Shown here piece after piece: positions 1 to 8,170 of a DNA stretch of 32,894 nucleotides. The position numbers were made by a program, and so were the translations under genes. Where the stretch lies: the IMG/VR virus record IMGVR_UViG_3300032331_001208, positions 1 through 32,894 of that record. One strand, written 5' to 3'. The stretch's first letter is position 1, and each line of letters opens with the position of its first letter. The notes beneath the pieces are model-generated. The model did not search any database. It was not told the DNA's origin and saw only the letters and a list, made by a program, of their open reading frames with translations. The DNA is from a virus.

Positions 1-16
1 CCGTAAGTGGCCATAA

Positions 17-442
17 CTAGTCCTCGTGCTGATCGTGGTATGCTGCCTCACGAAGTCTCAATGAAATTGCCCGCATAAGCGACCAACCGCCAACGATCCA
101 TGCCACGGTTAGGATCATGTCGTTGCCGCACTGCCGGATCACGTCAGCCACCCGCTGCTTCCAAGGCTCGTCAGACGTCTCCCAAGCAACGGAGTCCGCG
201 TAGGTGTTGGTGATCGACGCAATGACCGGCTGCAGCCTCCAAGCGTGCTGCAAATAGAACGGCGTCGAGTACAAAGCATTGGCCGACATCAGCACCCGCA
301 GCAGGTTCTCTGGGTTGTAGGCCGTGTCCCCGTCAATGAGGTCATCAATCTGATGGCAATAGGCATGGAATGCTACCACAAAGGCCAAGGCATCCGGGTG
401 CCCGTGGCAGACCTCTTGGTAGATGGCGACAATCTCCTTCAT
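17..442 (-). CDS. Conserved phage protein with DDxxD-like motif, function unknown
   Basis: A 141-residue protein whose ATG overlaps the stop of the upstream cupin gene (ATGA), so it is probably translated by coupling as the last visible gene of the virion/tail group. Residues about 24-39 carry a His-rich helix followed by HQIDDLIDGD, an acidic motif superficially like the DDxxD of all-alpha isoprenoid enzymes; the rest also looks helical. A moderately hydrophobic segment (TVAWIVGGW) lies near the C-terminus, before a charged tail ending QHED. I do not recognise a characterised family. Its position at the end of the tail gene block suggests a virion-associated or late accessory role, but that is inference only. 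The first 16 bases of the window, downstream of its stop, hold nothing I can assign. Confidence 0.75.
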   Translation of the reverse strand: MKEIVAIYQEVCHGHPDALAFVVAFHAYCHQIDDLIDGDTAYNPENLLRVLMSANALYSTPFYLQHAWRLQPVIASITNTYADSVAWETSDEPWKQRVADVIRQCGNDMILTVAWIVGGWSLMRAISLRLREAAYHDQHED

Positions 443-768
443 GCGGGGACGAAGTCTGTAGCCGCACTGCTAGGCTTGCCACGCCATATCTCAAGGTTAC
501 TGAAGATCGAGAAGCTGTGGACCTTGGCCCCATGCACAGCTCCTGCAGGAACGTGTCTAGTCCAGCCGATGTTCCTCGTGCAGAGCGTCCTCCGCTTGTT
601 GCCCATCATCCACTCGACGTTGCCCAGCCAATGCGTGATCCGGGAATCGCACTGCTCGTGAGTGTGGAGCGGGATGACCTCGCCTTTTGGACAGCACCAG
701 ATCTCAAGCTGCCAGTTGAACAACCGAAACAGTTTGATTCCTACGCATCTCTGGAACCTTACGATCAC
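439..768 (-). CDS. Small cupin-fold protein
   Basis: A 109-residue protein starting at GTG, overlapping the preceding gene by GTGA. Both classical cupin motifs can be read. Motif 1 fits G(x)5HxH(x)3-4E(x)6G only loosely: GEVIPLHTHEQ with the G and HxH present and a later WLG. Motif 2 fits G(x)5PxG(x)2H well (GWTRHVPAGAVH). The histidines could bind a metal in the barrel. A single-domain cupin among virion genes is plausible as a capsid or tail decoration, or as an enzyme acting on small molecules or sugars; the sequence does not decide. Fold assignment is moderately firm, function is unknown. Confidence 0.7.
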   Translation of the reverse strand: MIVRFQRCVGIKLFRLFNWQLEIWCCPKGEVIPLHTHEQCDSRITHWLGNVEWMMGNKRRTLCTRNIGWTRHVPAGAVHGAKVHSFSIFSNLEIWRGKPSSAATDFVPA

Positions 769-1106
769 AGTGCTTTGCCAAGGTACTTCGCACCCGACTC
801 AATGCCGCCGATAATGTCCTGCTTGAGCTGACTCTTCATTTCGTCACGTTGGTTCAGCAGGCCGCCATACTCTCCCATGATGCCGCGCCCCATGTTGGGA
901 TCCATTCCGAGCTTCTTGATCTCTTCGTCAGAGTATCCCTGCTCTTTGAGGAACTGAATCTGACCGTACTGCTGGTCCAGACCCTGAGCGTACCGTTGTA
1001 GGCCGGAAGGTCCTTGTGGCGAAGGCATGCTGGGCGCTTGGTAGGGCTGACTCATGCCGTACCGACCAAAGCCACCGCCGACCTGTTGAGAGTAGCCGTA
1101 GTTCAT
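765..1106 (-). CDS. Gly/Gln/Tyr-rich virion-associated protein, uncharacterised
   Basis: A 113-residue protein with a low-complexity N-terminal half rich in Gly, Gln, Tyr, Pro and Ser, followed by a short helical part (about residues 50-70, with SDEEIKKLG) and a second helix to the C-terminus. Its ATG overlaps the stop of the Ala/Gln-rich gene upstream, and its stop overlaps the cupin GTG, so the three are translationally linked. The composition resembles small internal or tail-tip proteins in podovirus structural operons. No domain was recognised. Confidence 0.7.
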   Translation of the reverse strand: MNYGYSQQVGGGFGRYGMSQPYQAPSMPSPQGPSGLQRYAQGLDQQYGQIQFLKEQGYSDEEIKKLGMDPNMGRGIMGEYGGLLNQRDEMKSQLKQDIIGGIESGAKYLGKAL

Positions 1107-1897
1107 AGAGATCCTGCTGCACCAATGCCCGCACCGATGAGAGCCGTGGTGTTAGCCGCACTGGCCGTCCGAGCCGCAAGCTGCTGTTGAGCGTTGCCAC
1201 CATAGATGTCCGCAGCGTACTGGCTTTCAGGGTTGAACAACATTCCCGGAGCCATGCCCTGCGCCTGACCAAATGCGCCTTGGGTCATTCCGAACGCCTG
1301 CGAAGGACGTCCAAGGACCTGCTGGAACACGTCGCCGTAGACCGCCTGCTGCGCCCCAATACCCTGCATGGCTTGTTGCTGACGTTGCTGCTGAAGCCCA
1401 GCACCCATGAGCTGAGACCGCACCGCTTCCTCAACCGCTCCACGAGGACTCTCGGCTAGGCCACGCGCCGCATAAGCCGCACGAGTCTGCTGCTGGGCCA
1501 TGCGTTGCTGCTCCGGGGTCAGCCTAGAGCCAGCCGCCAGATTGGACTGGGCCTGAGACGCCAGCATGTCCGCCAACGCTGCAGACTGCGGAGAGGACTG
1601 TTGTATGGCTGCACGGGCACGAGGACCCAGCTTCTCGATGTCACCGATGTCACCCTCACGCGAGATGCCACGGGCCTGTGCCTCGGTCTTGGCAAGCTCC
1701 GGGGCCATCTGCCCATAGATCGCGGTGATCTCAGGAGCAAGCTGGCGAGCAATCTGCGCGTTCAGGGCAGCAAAACGTGGCGCGTATTCCGCCTCCGCCG
1801 CATAGCGTGCCGGGGTCAGGTCAATCTGCGCCTGCAGTGTGTCCCTCGTCTCCTGCCCGTAATTCCGTGGCGGAGGTGCTTCGATACTAGTTCCCAT
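1103..1897 (-). CDS. Ala/Gln-rich putative internal virion / ejection protein
   Basis: A 264-residue protein. I start it at the ATG at 1897, not at the longer open frame reaching 2017, because this ATG has a good ribosome site (AGGAG about 8-10 nt upstream) and overlaps the end of the previous gene. The N-terminus is Pro-rich (APPPRNYGQETRDTL). Most of the rest is long Ala/Gln/Arg-rich helix with several Gln runs (QQQRQQQ), and the C-terminus is a Gly/Ala-rich apolar segment (ALIGAGIGAAGSL). Such sequences are typical of podoviral internal or DNA-ejection proteins and of tail-adjacent structural proteins. Its place just downstream of nozzle and fibre genes agrees. Role inferred from composition and context. 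Confidence 0.7.
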   Translation of the reverse strand: MGTSIEAPPPRNYGQETRDTLQAQIDLTPARYAAEAEYAPRFAALNAQIARQLAPEITAIYGQMAPELAKTEAQARGISREGDIGDIEKLGPRARAAIQQSSPQSAALADMLASQAQSNLAAGSRLTPEQQRMAQQQTRAAYAARGLAESPRGAVEEAVRSQLMGAGLQQQRQQQAMQGIGAQQAVYGDVFQQVLGRPSQAFGMTQGAFGQAQGMAPGMLFNPESQYAADIYGGNAQQQLAARTASAANTTALIGAGIGAAGSL

Positions 1898-2297
1898 AGA
1901 TCTTTTCTCCTGTCTTGTAGACGTCCAAAGCTGTCCCAAAGAATCGAACTTTGCGATGCCGAACCCCGTAACTTGGTAGGCTGGCAGACTCCGGCCTGCG
2001 TCGGAACATCTCTGCAAATGCCGACATCAGTGCAGCCGGGTTGTCTCCAGCTATCTGATCCCAGTACCAGAACCGGCCATGCTCCGTGGTCTCCTGCCAG
2101 CGAAACGACTCGACCTGCATCTCCTCTGTAGGCCAGCCAATCACGATAGACCTAACGCTTCCTTGGTCGTCCACGGCGGCGACGAGTTGGTTCCTCTCGA
2201 TCTGCCACATCACGTAGTCCTCCAGAGCTTCCTGAGTCCACCCCTTGAAGCTGTCCGGGAGCTTCTGCCGCACGTACGATGTCAGGTTTTGGATCAT
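1887..2297 (-). CDS. Uncharacterised tail-region protein, possibly acyltransferase-like
   Basis: A 136-residue protein with a mixed alpha/beta look: an N-terminal helical part with KGWTQEALEDYV, a beta pair around LVAAVDDQGSVRSIVIGW, a helix with NPAALMSAFAEMF, and a basic VRHRKVRFFG segment near the end. Small GNAT-like proteins occur at this place in several podoviruses and the strand-helix order is compatible, but no acetyl-CoA binding loop (Q/RxxGxG/A) is visible, so I do not assert the function. No clear Shine-Dalgarno precedes the ATG. The same frame is open upstream to an in-frame TAG about 14 codons before it, without another usual start. Confidence 0.6.
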   Translation of the reverse strand: MIQNLTSYVRQKLPDSFKGWTQEALEDYVMWQIERNQLVAAVDDQGSVRSIVIGWPTEEMQVESFRWQETTEHGRFWYWDQIAGDNPAALMSAFAEMFRRRPESASLPSYGVRHRKVRFFGTALDVYKTGEKIYGN

Positions 2298-2364
2298 TCG
2301 GTTGGCTATCTGTTGGAGTATGTTTGCGGAGGTTGGCTAGTTTGTAGACACGGATTCTCATACG

Positions 2365-3246
2365 TTAGTTCCACACGCTCAACGTGAGTCCAAGCGCGTT
2401 GAGATTCACCGCTGAATCCTCGGATGGGTTATACTTCACCAGCCGATAGTAGACGTTTGCAGGTGATCCCGTGATGGATACAGCTCCAGACGCAGACCTA
2501 TAGCCAGCAGTACCTCTCAGATCCCATGAGTAGATGTCACTCCAAGTCGAAAGGTTCGTCGAATACTGCAGGGTCAAACCAACAGGTGTACCAGCGGTGA
2601 TGTCTATCGTTGAAGTCATCGTTAGCTGATAATTCGTAGGGACAAACGATGTCTGAAACTGAGTGAAGATGTTGTCCGTGTTAAGATGAGTAAAAGGCCA
2701 ATACGTAACCGTTGTGTTTGAGCTTGCTGGTATCGACAAGGCACTCGGTGCATCTCCTCTCGAGAACTGGAAGTCGGCGCGGTACTTAGCACCAGTGGTG
2801 ACCAAAGCTCCACCCTGAAACGCCAACCCAGTACCAAGCGGTATCTCGGACATGGTGGCCGAGGATCCGGTGGGATTACCTAGCAGCCTCGACGCAGCCA
2901 CCGGGACAATCTTGGCGTATTCCACCTGCCCGTTGGTGATCTCGATTCCACCGACACCGGTGAACCCAAGCCCACCGCTGACCGTCAGCTCCTCAACATC
3001 TCCAGACCCAGACGTGTCCCTTCCCAGCAGTCGATCCGTACCGATGGCTTGGATCTTCGGAAATGTGACCGCTCTGGAAGCAAGCGCGGAAGTGGTCACC
3101 GACCCAGCAGCCAAAGACAACGATCCACCGTCCACGGTCCCATTGATGTCAATCGCCGGGTTGCCCAGTAGGTTCAGCACAGCCGGATCCAGCACGGTGC
3201 TCGAAGTCACCGTCGTCCCGGGAGTCACTGTGACGTAGAGAGGCAT
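2365..3246 (-). CDS. Tail fibre-like protein B (tandem paralogue)
   Basis: A 293-residue fibre-type protein rich in Thr, Ser, Gly and Val. The N-terminal part of about 130 residues is a clear paralogue of the adjacent gene at 3246-4073: both begin MPL(Y/F)VTVTPGTTVT and share GTVDGGSLSL and the repeat core IGTD(R/K)L(L/I)GRD. The C-terminal about 140 residues are unrelated to the neighbour and look like a compact beta domain (YRADFQFSRG to LTLSVWN), as expected for a receptor- or glycan-contacting tip. The ATG overlaps the stop of its paralogue (TGATG), so translation is probably coupled. Fibre role is inferred from composition, the LLGR-type repeats and context. Confidence 0.8.
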   Translation of the reverse strand: MPLYVTVTPGTTVTSSTVLDPAVLNLLGNPAIDINGTVDGGSLSLAAGSVTTSALASRAVTFPKIQAIGTDRLLGRDTSGSGDVEELTVSGGLGFTGVGGIEITNGQVEYAKIVPVAASRLLGNPTGSSATMSEIPLGTGLAFQGGALVTTGAKYRADFQFSRGDAPSALSIPASSNTTVTYWPFTHLNTDNIFTQFQTSFVPTNYQLTMTSTIDITAGTPVGLTLQYSTNLSTWSDIYSWDLRGTAGYRSASGAVSITGSPANVYYRLVKYNPSEDSAVNLNALGLTLSVWN

Positions 3247-4073
3247 CAGCTAAACTTGATTGCCTTGAGCACTAGCTTCCACTTCGTGCGATCCACTGCA
3301 GTCGAGGCTGAGGAGTACTGCCCGTTGGTCTTGTTAGGGACCAGCAGGTAGTTGTTGCTCGTCGTGATGCAATTGATCGAGGTCGAGTCAATATACTTAC
3401 CGAAAGCCGGTGTTTCCGTTTCGTTGGTGTCGGAGATCACCGCGTCCAGCGCCACCAAGTCGTTCTGAGCGTATGTAGCATCCCCGCCTGCATCGGTGCA
3501 TTTAAGGAATCCAGTCAGGATGTCCGGAGCGCCACCCAGAGTCGTGTCCGTGAACAGCACCGTCTGCTTGGAACCACCAGCAGGCACCGAAAGCTCAGAT
3601 GACGTCCAAGTCTTCACCGAGGCGCTCAACGTTCCGGCATCACTAAGCGCAAGACCGGATCCCACCGTGATCTGCTGGACGTCTCCATTGGTGGTAGCAT
3701 TACGCCCGAGCAGCTTCTTGGCGGTGACCTCAAACAGCTTGGCCTCACTGACGCCTCTGGAAGCGATCTGAACCGTATCCGAACCACTGAACTCAAGACC
3801 GCCACCAACACCAATCTGAGCTGCATCTCCGGTGCCAGCAGAATCACGACCGATCAGCTTGTCGGTGCCGATCTGCTGCATCTTGGCGAAGGTTACCGCG
3901 TTAGCCACCAACTGCGTCGTTCCAACCGATCCCGGAGACAGAGAGAGAGAACCACCATCCACAGTTCCAACCACATCCACGGAAGGCGTCCCCAACAGGT
4001 TTAGCGTGGTAGCGTCCAGCGTGGTGCTGTTGGTGACCGTGGTTCCCGGGGTAACAGTGACAAAGAGTGGCAT
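3246..4073 (-). CDS. Tail fibre-like protein A (tandem paralogue)
   Basis: A 275-residue fibre-type protein. It carries two copies of a repeat common in phage fibres: one around IGTDKLIGRDSAGTGD and a second around KKLLGRNATTNGD, each followed by a short Gly-rich strand (VGGGLEF, VGSGLALS). These build extended beta structures in trimeric fibres. The last about 120 residues, from roughly VKTWTSSELSVPAGG, form a separate beta-rich domain ending VLKAIKFS. The gene lies 2 nt downstream of the nozzle gene's stop and overlaps its paralogue. The shared stalk with different tips suggests duplication followed by replacement or divergence of the tip. Confidence 0.8.
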   Translation of the reverse strand: MPLFVTVTPGTTVTNSTTLDATTLNLLGTPSVDVVGTVDGGSLSLSPGSVGTTQLVANAVTFAKMQQIGTDKLIGRDSAGTGDAAQIGVGGGLEFSGSDTVQIASRGVSEAKLFEVTAKKLLGRNATTNGDVQQITVGSGLALSDAGTLSASVKTWTSSELSVPAGGSKQTVLFTDTTLGGAPDILTGFLKCTDAGGDATYAQNDLVALDAVISDTNETETPAFGKYIDSTSINCITTSNNYLLVPNKTNGQYSSASTAVDRTKWKLVLKAIKFS

Positions 4074-4075
4074 GT

Positions 4076-6844
4076 TTAGACGTCGTTCTTACCGTAGAGT
4101 CTGAAAGGAATCCCGACCATCTTGACGTTGGCGACGATGAGCGATCCTCGATCGGTGGTCAGTATCGGTTGAGCAGCGGACGCGTGCCCCTTGAGCCGTG
4201 CCTTGTGTGCGTACGACTGATGCAGCCCAGCTCGGAACCCGTTTGATCCAGTCCTAAGCACCGGCAGCGTCGAGTAGTCTTCGCGATATGCCGTCAGGAA
4301 GTCGTCGTTGGCGTTGGATGTGTTGTAGGCCGAGTAGCCGTATTTGTAGTACAGCGTCCGGTCCTTGGTGGCGTTTTCGGCGATGTCCAAACTCTCGGAG
4401 ACGCCATCGAAATCAACGCTGATATCGTAGCGCGTGTCCCAATTCCGAAGTTCCAGATGAAGATCTGTCCACTGCTTGTGCTCTACAGCGTCCCCGGTGT
4501 ACCCACGAAACTCCACCCGGGTCGAGATCTGGTAGGACGTTCCGGTAGCGTTCCGGTCGAACAGAGCGTCCTTGTCGAAGTTGTGGACGTAGCCCGACTC
4601 GTCCGCGAAGACCAGTCGCTCGGTTCCGGAGACGATCACCCGCTCGAAGAACTTTGGATTGAGCAGCTGCCCTTCCCAGTAGCCTTCCCACGCCTGATTG
4701 AGGAAGTTGTAGCTCAGGACTCGGTCGTTGGTGCCATCTCCGCTTTCAGTCGGGTGGGCCAGCAGATAGCGATTGTCGAAGTATGCCGCGCAGGACCGCT
4801 GCCAGTTCGTCTCGTCGATGTCGTCCACGAGGTTCTGGATCGAGTCCGACAGAGGCAGAATCACCGACTGAGCAATTCCGAACTCTGTCTGCTTGAGTGA
4901 GATGATTCCGCGCTGGCTCAGGAAGATGAGATCAGAGCCAGTATTGACCACGCTGTTAGGCGCGACACAGCCGAACTCTCGAGTGACCTCAGTGAGCCGG
5001 ACGTTGCTTAGGTCACCATACAGGTTCTCTATGGCCAGCACCGACCGTTGTTTGAACACCACCAGCGTCGTGGAGTTGAACGCCGCGATTGCTATGACCC
5101 TATCGTTTGTGCCGGTGTTGAGCTTGAAGTCATTGGTGACCTTCGCGTAGTGCAGCGGATCCAGCACATCCGAGACGGCCAAGAAGTCGTTGCCGTACAC
5201 CATCAGCAGTCGGTTTTGGAAGTACAGCCCATCACGTCCGGCAGGCACCGCGGCACCCGAAGCTGAGGAGTTGGCAATCGTCCCTGACAGCGTTGTGCTC
5301 GTGGAGGTGATATCCACCAGCGTGTTCGGCATCGAGGCTGTCGCAGAAGGCGCTGCAGAGTATGCGCCACCACCAGACACGCTCGTCGTAGACGTCACCT
5401 TGCCGTCAGTGATCGTGGCGTTGAACGAAGCTCCGGCAGGACTGAACGTGATGGTTGGGGCAGTCAGGTAACCGGAGCCTTGGTTTCGGATTGTTAGGCT
5501 CGAAACGCTAATTGTCGGAGCTGTTCCAGACGTAACTACCGAGAACGTAGCCCGGCTGGCGTCGTTCAGACTGTCAGTCTCCTCTGTCGTCCCTTGAAAC
5601 AGCCGCAGCGTGTTCTCATCGACCGGATAGACATAGTAGATGCCATCCGCAACACCAACCGCGCTGATGTTGCGAATGTTAACTTGATCCCCGGCCACAA
5701 AGTTGTGGTTGGGCACCGTGATCGTGTCCGCATTGGCATCGGATGCGACGATGGATCTCGTAGCTGGGACGCGATCAAAACCCTTGTCCAAGGCTTGCAC
5801 TTGACTTCCAGCAGCGTAGCTGGACTGCATGATGAGCGGCAGGCCGTCGTTCTGGTAGCTTTCCAGCCCCTGAGCAATGTCGTAGCTGGTCGTGTTGTTC
5901 TGTAGCTCGATGAAGAACCGATTGGCTGAAGTCAGACCCGCAGCAAGATCCAGCTTGTTTGCACCCGTCAGCGAGTCGGCCTGCGTGAGATGCAGCGTCA
6001 CCGCAGAACCAACCACATTGACGTAAATGCCAAAGCCTTGACCGGATCCGGTCGATCCAATCCAGAGCGGTGTCTGCGTTCCGGTTTGACCAATGACGAC
6101 ACGATCACCTGTCTGCAGGTCAGGTGTAACGTTGAGCGTTATGGTGTCAGTCGTTGCGTTGACGTCGGTTCCGTTGAAGTAGTACCGCGCAGGACCCGGA
6201 CGCAGCATGACCACCGAATCGCCGCACTGAATCAGCCGGACGTCGTCGTAGAAGTCGTGGCCATTCATCGGGATTTCCAGATGCGCCTGATTTGGTCGCA
6301 GCAAGAAGACCCGTCCCTGACCTCCATCCGTGCTCCTAGCAACATTGGACGCCACAAGAAGCGACTGAGTCCCGGTGGTCTTGTCCCGGTACTTCAGCAG
6401 CGCCACTATGTCTGTGATTCCAGTCGTCGAAAAGTAGTACTGGAATGTTTGAGGATTCGGGTAGGTGAATGAGTACGAGCTTGTGCTCATCACCGCATTG
6501 CTGTTGTCCTCAGATTTAGACAGCAGACGCGTTCCATTCTTGAACACCAACTCGCTGGATGAAGGATTGCACGAGACAACCGTGTTCACCGAAACCTGAG
6601 ACAGCCCGGAAGCCGTATTTACGGTCGAGCTATTGGCACTGACGTTTGCCGTGAAGCTGCCATTTACCCACAGACCTCCCCACTTGGGACGCACCACGCC
6701 CCAGCGATTCTTGATGCTCTGATCCTCGAAGCGCCGATTGATCGCCAACGAGACATACTTTGGAGGCAACAGATCAGCGTTGAGCCTAGAGTTCATTCCG
6801 ATGAACCCGTCATCCTGACCGACCAGTTGTTGAATGTCTGGCAT
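4076..6844 (-). CDS. Large tail nozzle / stabilisation-like protein
   Basis: A 922-residue protein, the largest in the window. The N-terminus (GQDDGFIGMNSRLNADLLPP, then a VSLAINRRFEDQ segment and a WGVVRPKWG motif) is of the kind found in podoviral tail hub/nozzle proteins analogous to P22 gp10 or T7 gp12, which fix the adaptor and form the tail channel. The middle is a long series of beta strands, including blade-like units (VIAIAAFNSTTLVVFKQRSV, SDLIFLSQRGIISL, DRVLSYNFLNQAWEGY) suggesting a beta-propeller-like body. It follows directly after the adaptor gene with a TGATG overlap, the usual order. Assignment rests on N-terminal pattern, size and gene order. Confidence 0.8.
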   Translation of the reverse strand: MPDIQQLVGQDDGFIGMNSRLNADLLPPKYVSLAINRRFEDQSIKNRWGVVRPKWGGLWVNGSFTANVSANSSTVNTASGLSQVSVNTVVSCNPSSSELVFKNGTRLLSKSEDNSNAVMSTSSYSFTYPNPQTFQYYFSTTGITDIVALLKYRDKTTGTQSLLVASNVARSTDGGQGRVFLLRPNQAHLEIPMNGHDFYDDVRLIQCGDSVVMLRPGPARYYFNGTDVNATTDTITLNVTPDLQTGDRVVIGQTGTQTPLWIGSTGSGQGFGIYVNVVGSAVTLHLTQADSLTGANKLDLAAGLTSANRFFIELQNNTTSYDIAQGLESYQNDGLPLIMQSSYAAGSQVQALDKGFDRVPATRSIVASDANADTITVPNHNFVAGDQVNIRNISAVGVADGIYYVYPVDENTLRLFQGTTEETDSLNDASRATFSVVTSGTAPTISVSSLTIRNQGSGYLTAPTITFSPAGASFNATITDGKVTSTTSVSGGGAYSAAPSATASMPNTLVDITSTSTTLSGTIANSSASGAAVPAGRDGLYFQNRLLMVYGNDFLAVSDVLDPLHYAKVTNDFKLNTGTNDRVIAIAAFNSTTLVVFKQRSVLAIENLYGDLSNVRLTEVTREFGCVAPNSVVNTGSDLIFLSQRGIISLKQTEFGIAQSVILPLSDSIQNLVDDIDETNWQRSCAAYFDNRYLLAHPTESGDGTNDRVLSYNFLNQAWEGYWEGQLLNPKFFERVIVSGTERLVFADESGYVHNFDKDALFDRNATGTSYQISTRVEFRGYTGDAVEHKQWTDLHLELRNWDTRYDISVDFDGVSESLDIAENATKDRTLYYKYGYSAYNTSNANDDFLTAYREDYSTLPVLRTGSNGFRAGLHQSYAHKARLKGHASAAQPILTTDRGSLIVANVKMVGIPFRLYGKNDV

Positions 6845-7863
6845 CAGCGTGTAGGCACAACGATCTGCCGCACTTGCATCTCCTGTCGAGCAACCTTGTC
6901 AATTTCATCCGTTAGAGCCGACTCACCGAGCTGCAGAAACTCATTCCCAAGATCCACCTTGCCATCGACTCGAAGCATCTGCCCCGCAGCCCGATACGAA
7001 CAGATCTCAGAGAACCTGTACGGGATGCTGGTTGGATCCGTCAGATACACAGGAGGCAGCAGTCGCACCTCGATGAAAACGTATGGGATCTCGTCCAACA
7101 CGAGCAGGCCATCCTCGTCAAAACCGTACTGCACGTTGCGCGTCTGAGGGATGCGAACTCTTGGGTCGTTACGGTAGACCGCGAAGATCTCGCCAAGTTC
7201 CTGCGACCTCGTGGTACCGTCCGGATTGTCGATCTGAGAGACGTGACGGAAGAACGGATTGAGCAATCCCCAGAACTGGTTGTTCGTAGGCTCAGTTCCA
7301 GCCAAAGCAGACGAGAAACACTGGTAGTACTGCTGAGTCACTTCGTAGAGCACGATGTCACCTGCCGCATACGTCGTGTTGGAATCCCAGCTTGCATTCG
7401 AACTGCTGGTGTAGGACGGGTGAGCCTCGGCCCAGTACGTGGAGTTGAGAGTGCCTCCAGAGGTCGTTCCAACCGGAGGAATCACCTCGATGCTCTCACC
7501 GTTCTCAAGACCAAGCGCAGTTACTCCATCCTCAAGGCCAAGCACGAAGAAGTAGTCGGCATCGAACGTCGGAGGCTCACCGGAGGAAGCCCCGTTGTTT
7601 ATCCACTGATAGTACTTCTGCTCCGTTGGCCAATAGACCACATCACCAAACGAATAGGATTCCGTCGAAGAGTAAGTCGGAGCGAAGAACTCCTGCTGGA
7701 CGATCGTCTGGTCAGGCCAATCAAACGCCTCCCAAGCCTGCCTTAGCGCCGTTCCAATGAAGGTGCGGAAGAAATTGGCCTCCTCAGTTGTGGGCGGATA
7801 CGTCCGACCTGTCATCTCGCAGGCTTTTCTCAGGACGTATGAGTAGTTTACGGTCTTAGGCAT
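6844..7863 (-). CDS. Head-tail adaptor (gp11-like) with two chitin-binding-type inserts
   Basis: A 339-residue protein. The N-terminal helices (residues 1-60, YSYVLRKACEMTGR to FDWPDQ) and C-terminal helices (about 285-339, FSEICSYRAAGQML to QEMQVRQI) match the adaptor type of T7 gp11 / P22 gp4, which docks below the portal. Between them sit two copies of an aromatic motif resembling family 5/12 carbohydrate-binding (chitin-binding type 3) domains: YSFGDVVYWPTEQKYYQW near residues 70-87 and TYAAGDIVLYEVTQQYYQC near 164-182. Both have Y-x2-GD(V/I)V-x(5-7)-Q/K-YYQ. Such inserts at the connector collar could touch cell-surface glycans. Adaptor call is from pattern and position; sugar binding is inference. 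Confidence 0.8.
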   Translation of the reverse strand: MPKTVNYSYVLRKACEMTGRTYPPTTEEANFFRTFIGTALRQAWEAFDWPDQTIVQQEFFAPTYSSTESYSFGDVVYWPTEQKYYQWINNGASSGEPPTFDADYFFVLGLEDGVTALGLENGESIEVIPPVGTTSGGTLNSTYWAEAHPSYTSSSNASWDSNTTYAAGDIVLYEVTQQYYQCFSSALAGTEPTNNQFWGLLNPFFRHVSQIDNPDGTTRSQELGEIFAVYRNDPRVRIPQTRNVQYGFDEDGLLVLDEIPYVFIEVRLLPPVYLTDPTSIPYRFSEICSYRAAGQMLRVDGKVDLGNEFLQLGESALTDEIDKVARQEMQVRQIVVPTR

Positions 7864-7872
7864 AGGTCGAGA

Positions 7873-8097
7873 TCAGTCCTTCGGGAGTGCATACCACCCC
7901 GCAGGCAGCACCACGCGGTTGGAGGATCTGACGCTCTGCCCCTTCGAGTCGAGCACCCAGACCCGAACTTTTACATCCTCGGCTAGTCTCACCGGCTCAC
8001 CGCTTGGGACCAATATCACCCGAGTCGCGCACCCGCTGCTCATGCTGGCGAATGCGATCCAGAAGCTTGTCGCGCAGGCTAGGATCACGTTTCGCAT
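7873..8097 (-). CDS. Small lipoprotein, outer-membrane spanin candidate
   Basis: A 74-residue protein from the ATG at 8097 (a longer frame from a TTG at 8166 would lose the signal peptide). Residues 1-22 form a lipoprotein-type signal (basic RN, hydrophobic core, then SMSSG) before Cys23; the lipobox is imperfect because -3 is Ser. The mature part (RVILVPSGEPVRLAEDVKVRV-type strand, ending GWYALP) belongs to a small phage lipoprotein type often seen beside holins. The first 101 bases of the gene lie inside the preceding 57-codon gene in another frame, an arrangement reminiscent of Rz/Rz1. Role in outer-membrane disruption is inferred from signal, size and the adjacent holin. Confidence 0.7.
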   Translation of the reverse strand: MRNVILACATSFWIAFASMSSGCATRVILVPSGEPVRLAEDVKVRVWVLDSKGQSVRSSNRVVLPAGWYALPKD

Positions 8098-8170
8098 CTT
8101 CACTGGTTCGGTCCTTTGCCAGCAAATACTCAATGAACTTGAGCACCGCCAAGACCAACTGCTCAATCAC
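7997..8170 (-). CDS. 57-residue lysis-cassette protein, possible inner spanin partner
   Basis: Starts at GTG overlapping the holin stop (GTGA) and runs 57 codons to a TGA at 7997-7999. The N-terminal 18 residues are mostly apolar but include Lys and Glu (VLAVLKFIEYLLA), so they may be an amphipathic or short membrane helix. The remainder is strongly charged and helical (DRTSEDAKRD, LRDKLLDRIRQHEQRV), as in the coiled coil of inner-membrane spanins. The lipoprotein gene begins inside it in another frame. The alternative is a small cytoplasmic protein of unknown role; the weak membrane segment keeps confidence moderate. Confidence 0.55.
   Translation of the reverse strand: MIEQLVLAVLKFIEYLLAKDRTSEDAKRDPSLRDKLLDRIRQHEQRVRDSGDIGPKR

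Noticed and set aside
1898-2017. N-terminal extension of the Ala/Gln-rich protein
   Set aside because: It would be a shadow of the preceding gene, and the ATG at 1897 has the best ribosome site in the area.
2152-2361. 69-residue frame ending in an Arg-rich AT-hook-like tail
   Set aside because: It overlaps almost all of the better 136-residue gene, and its composition (RRRRGRPRKR, GSSGGLRD) looks like a shadow; its weak GTGGA site is not convincing.
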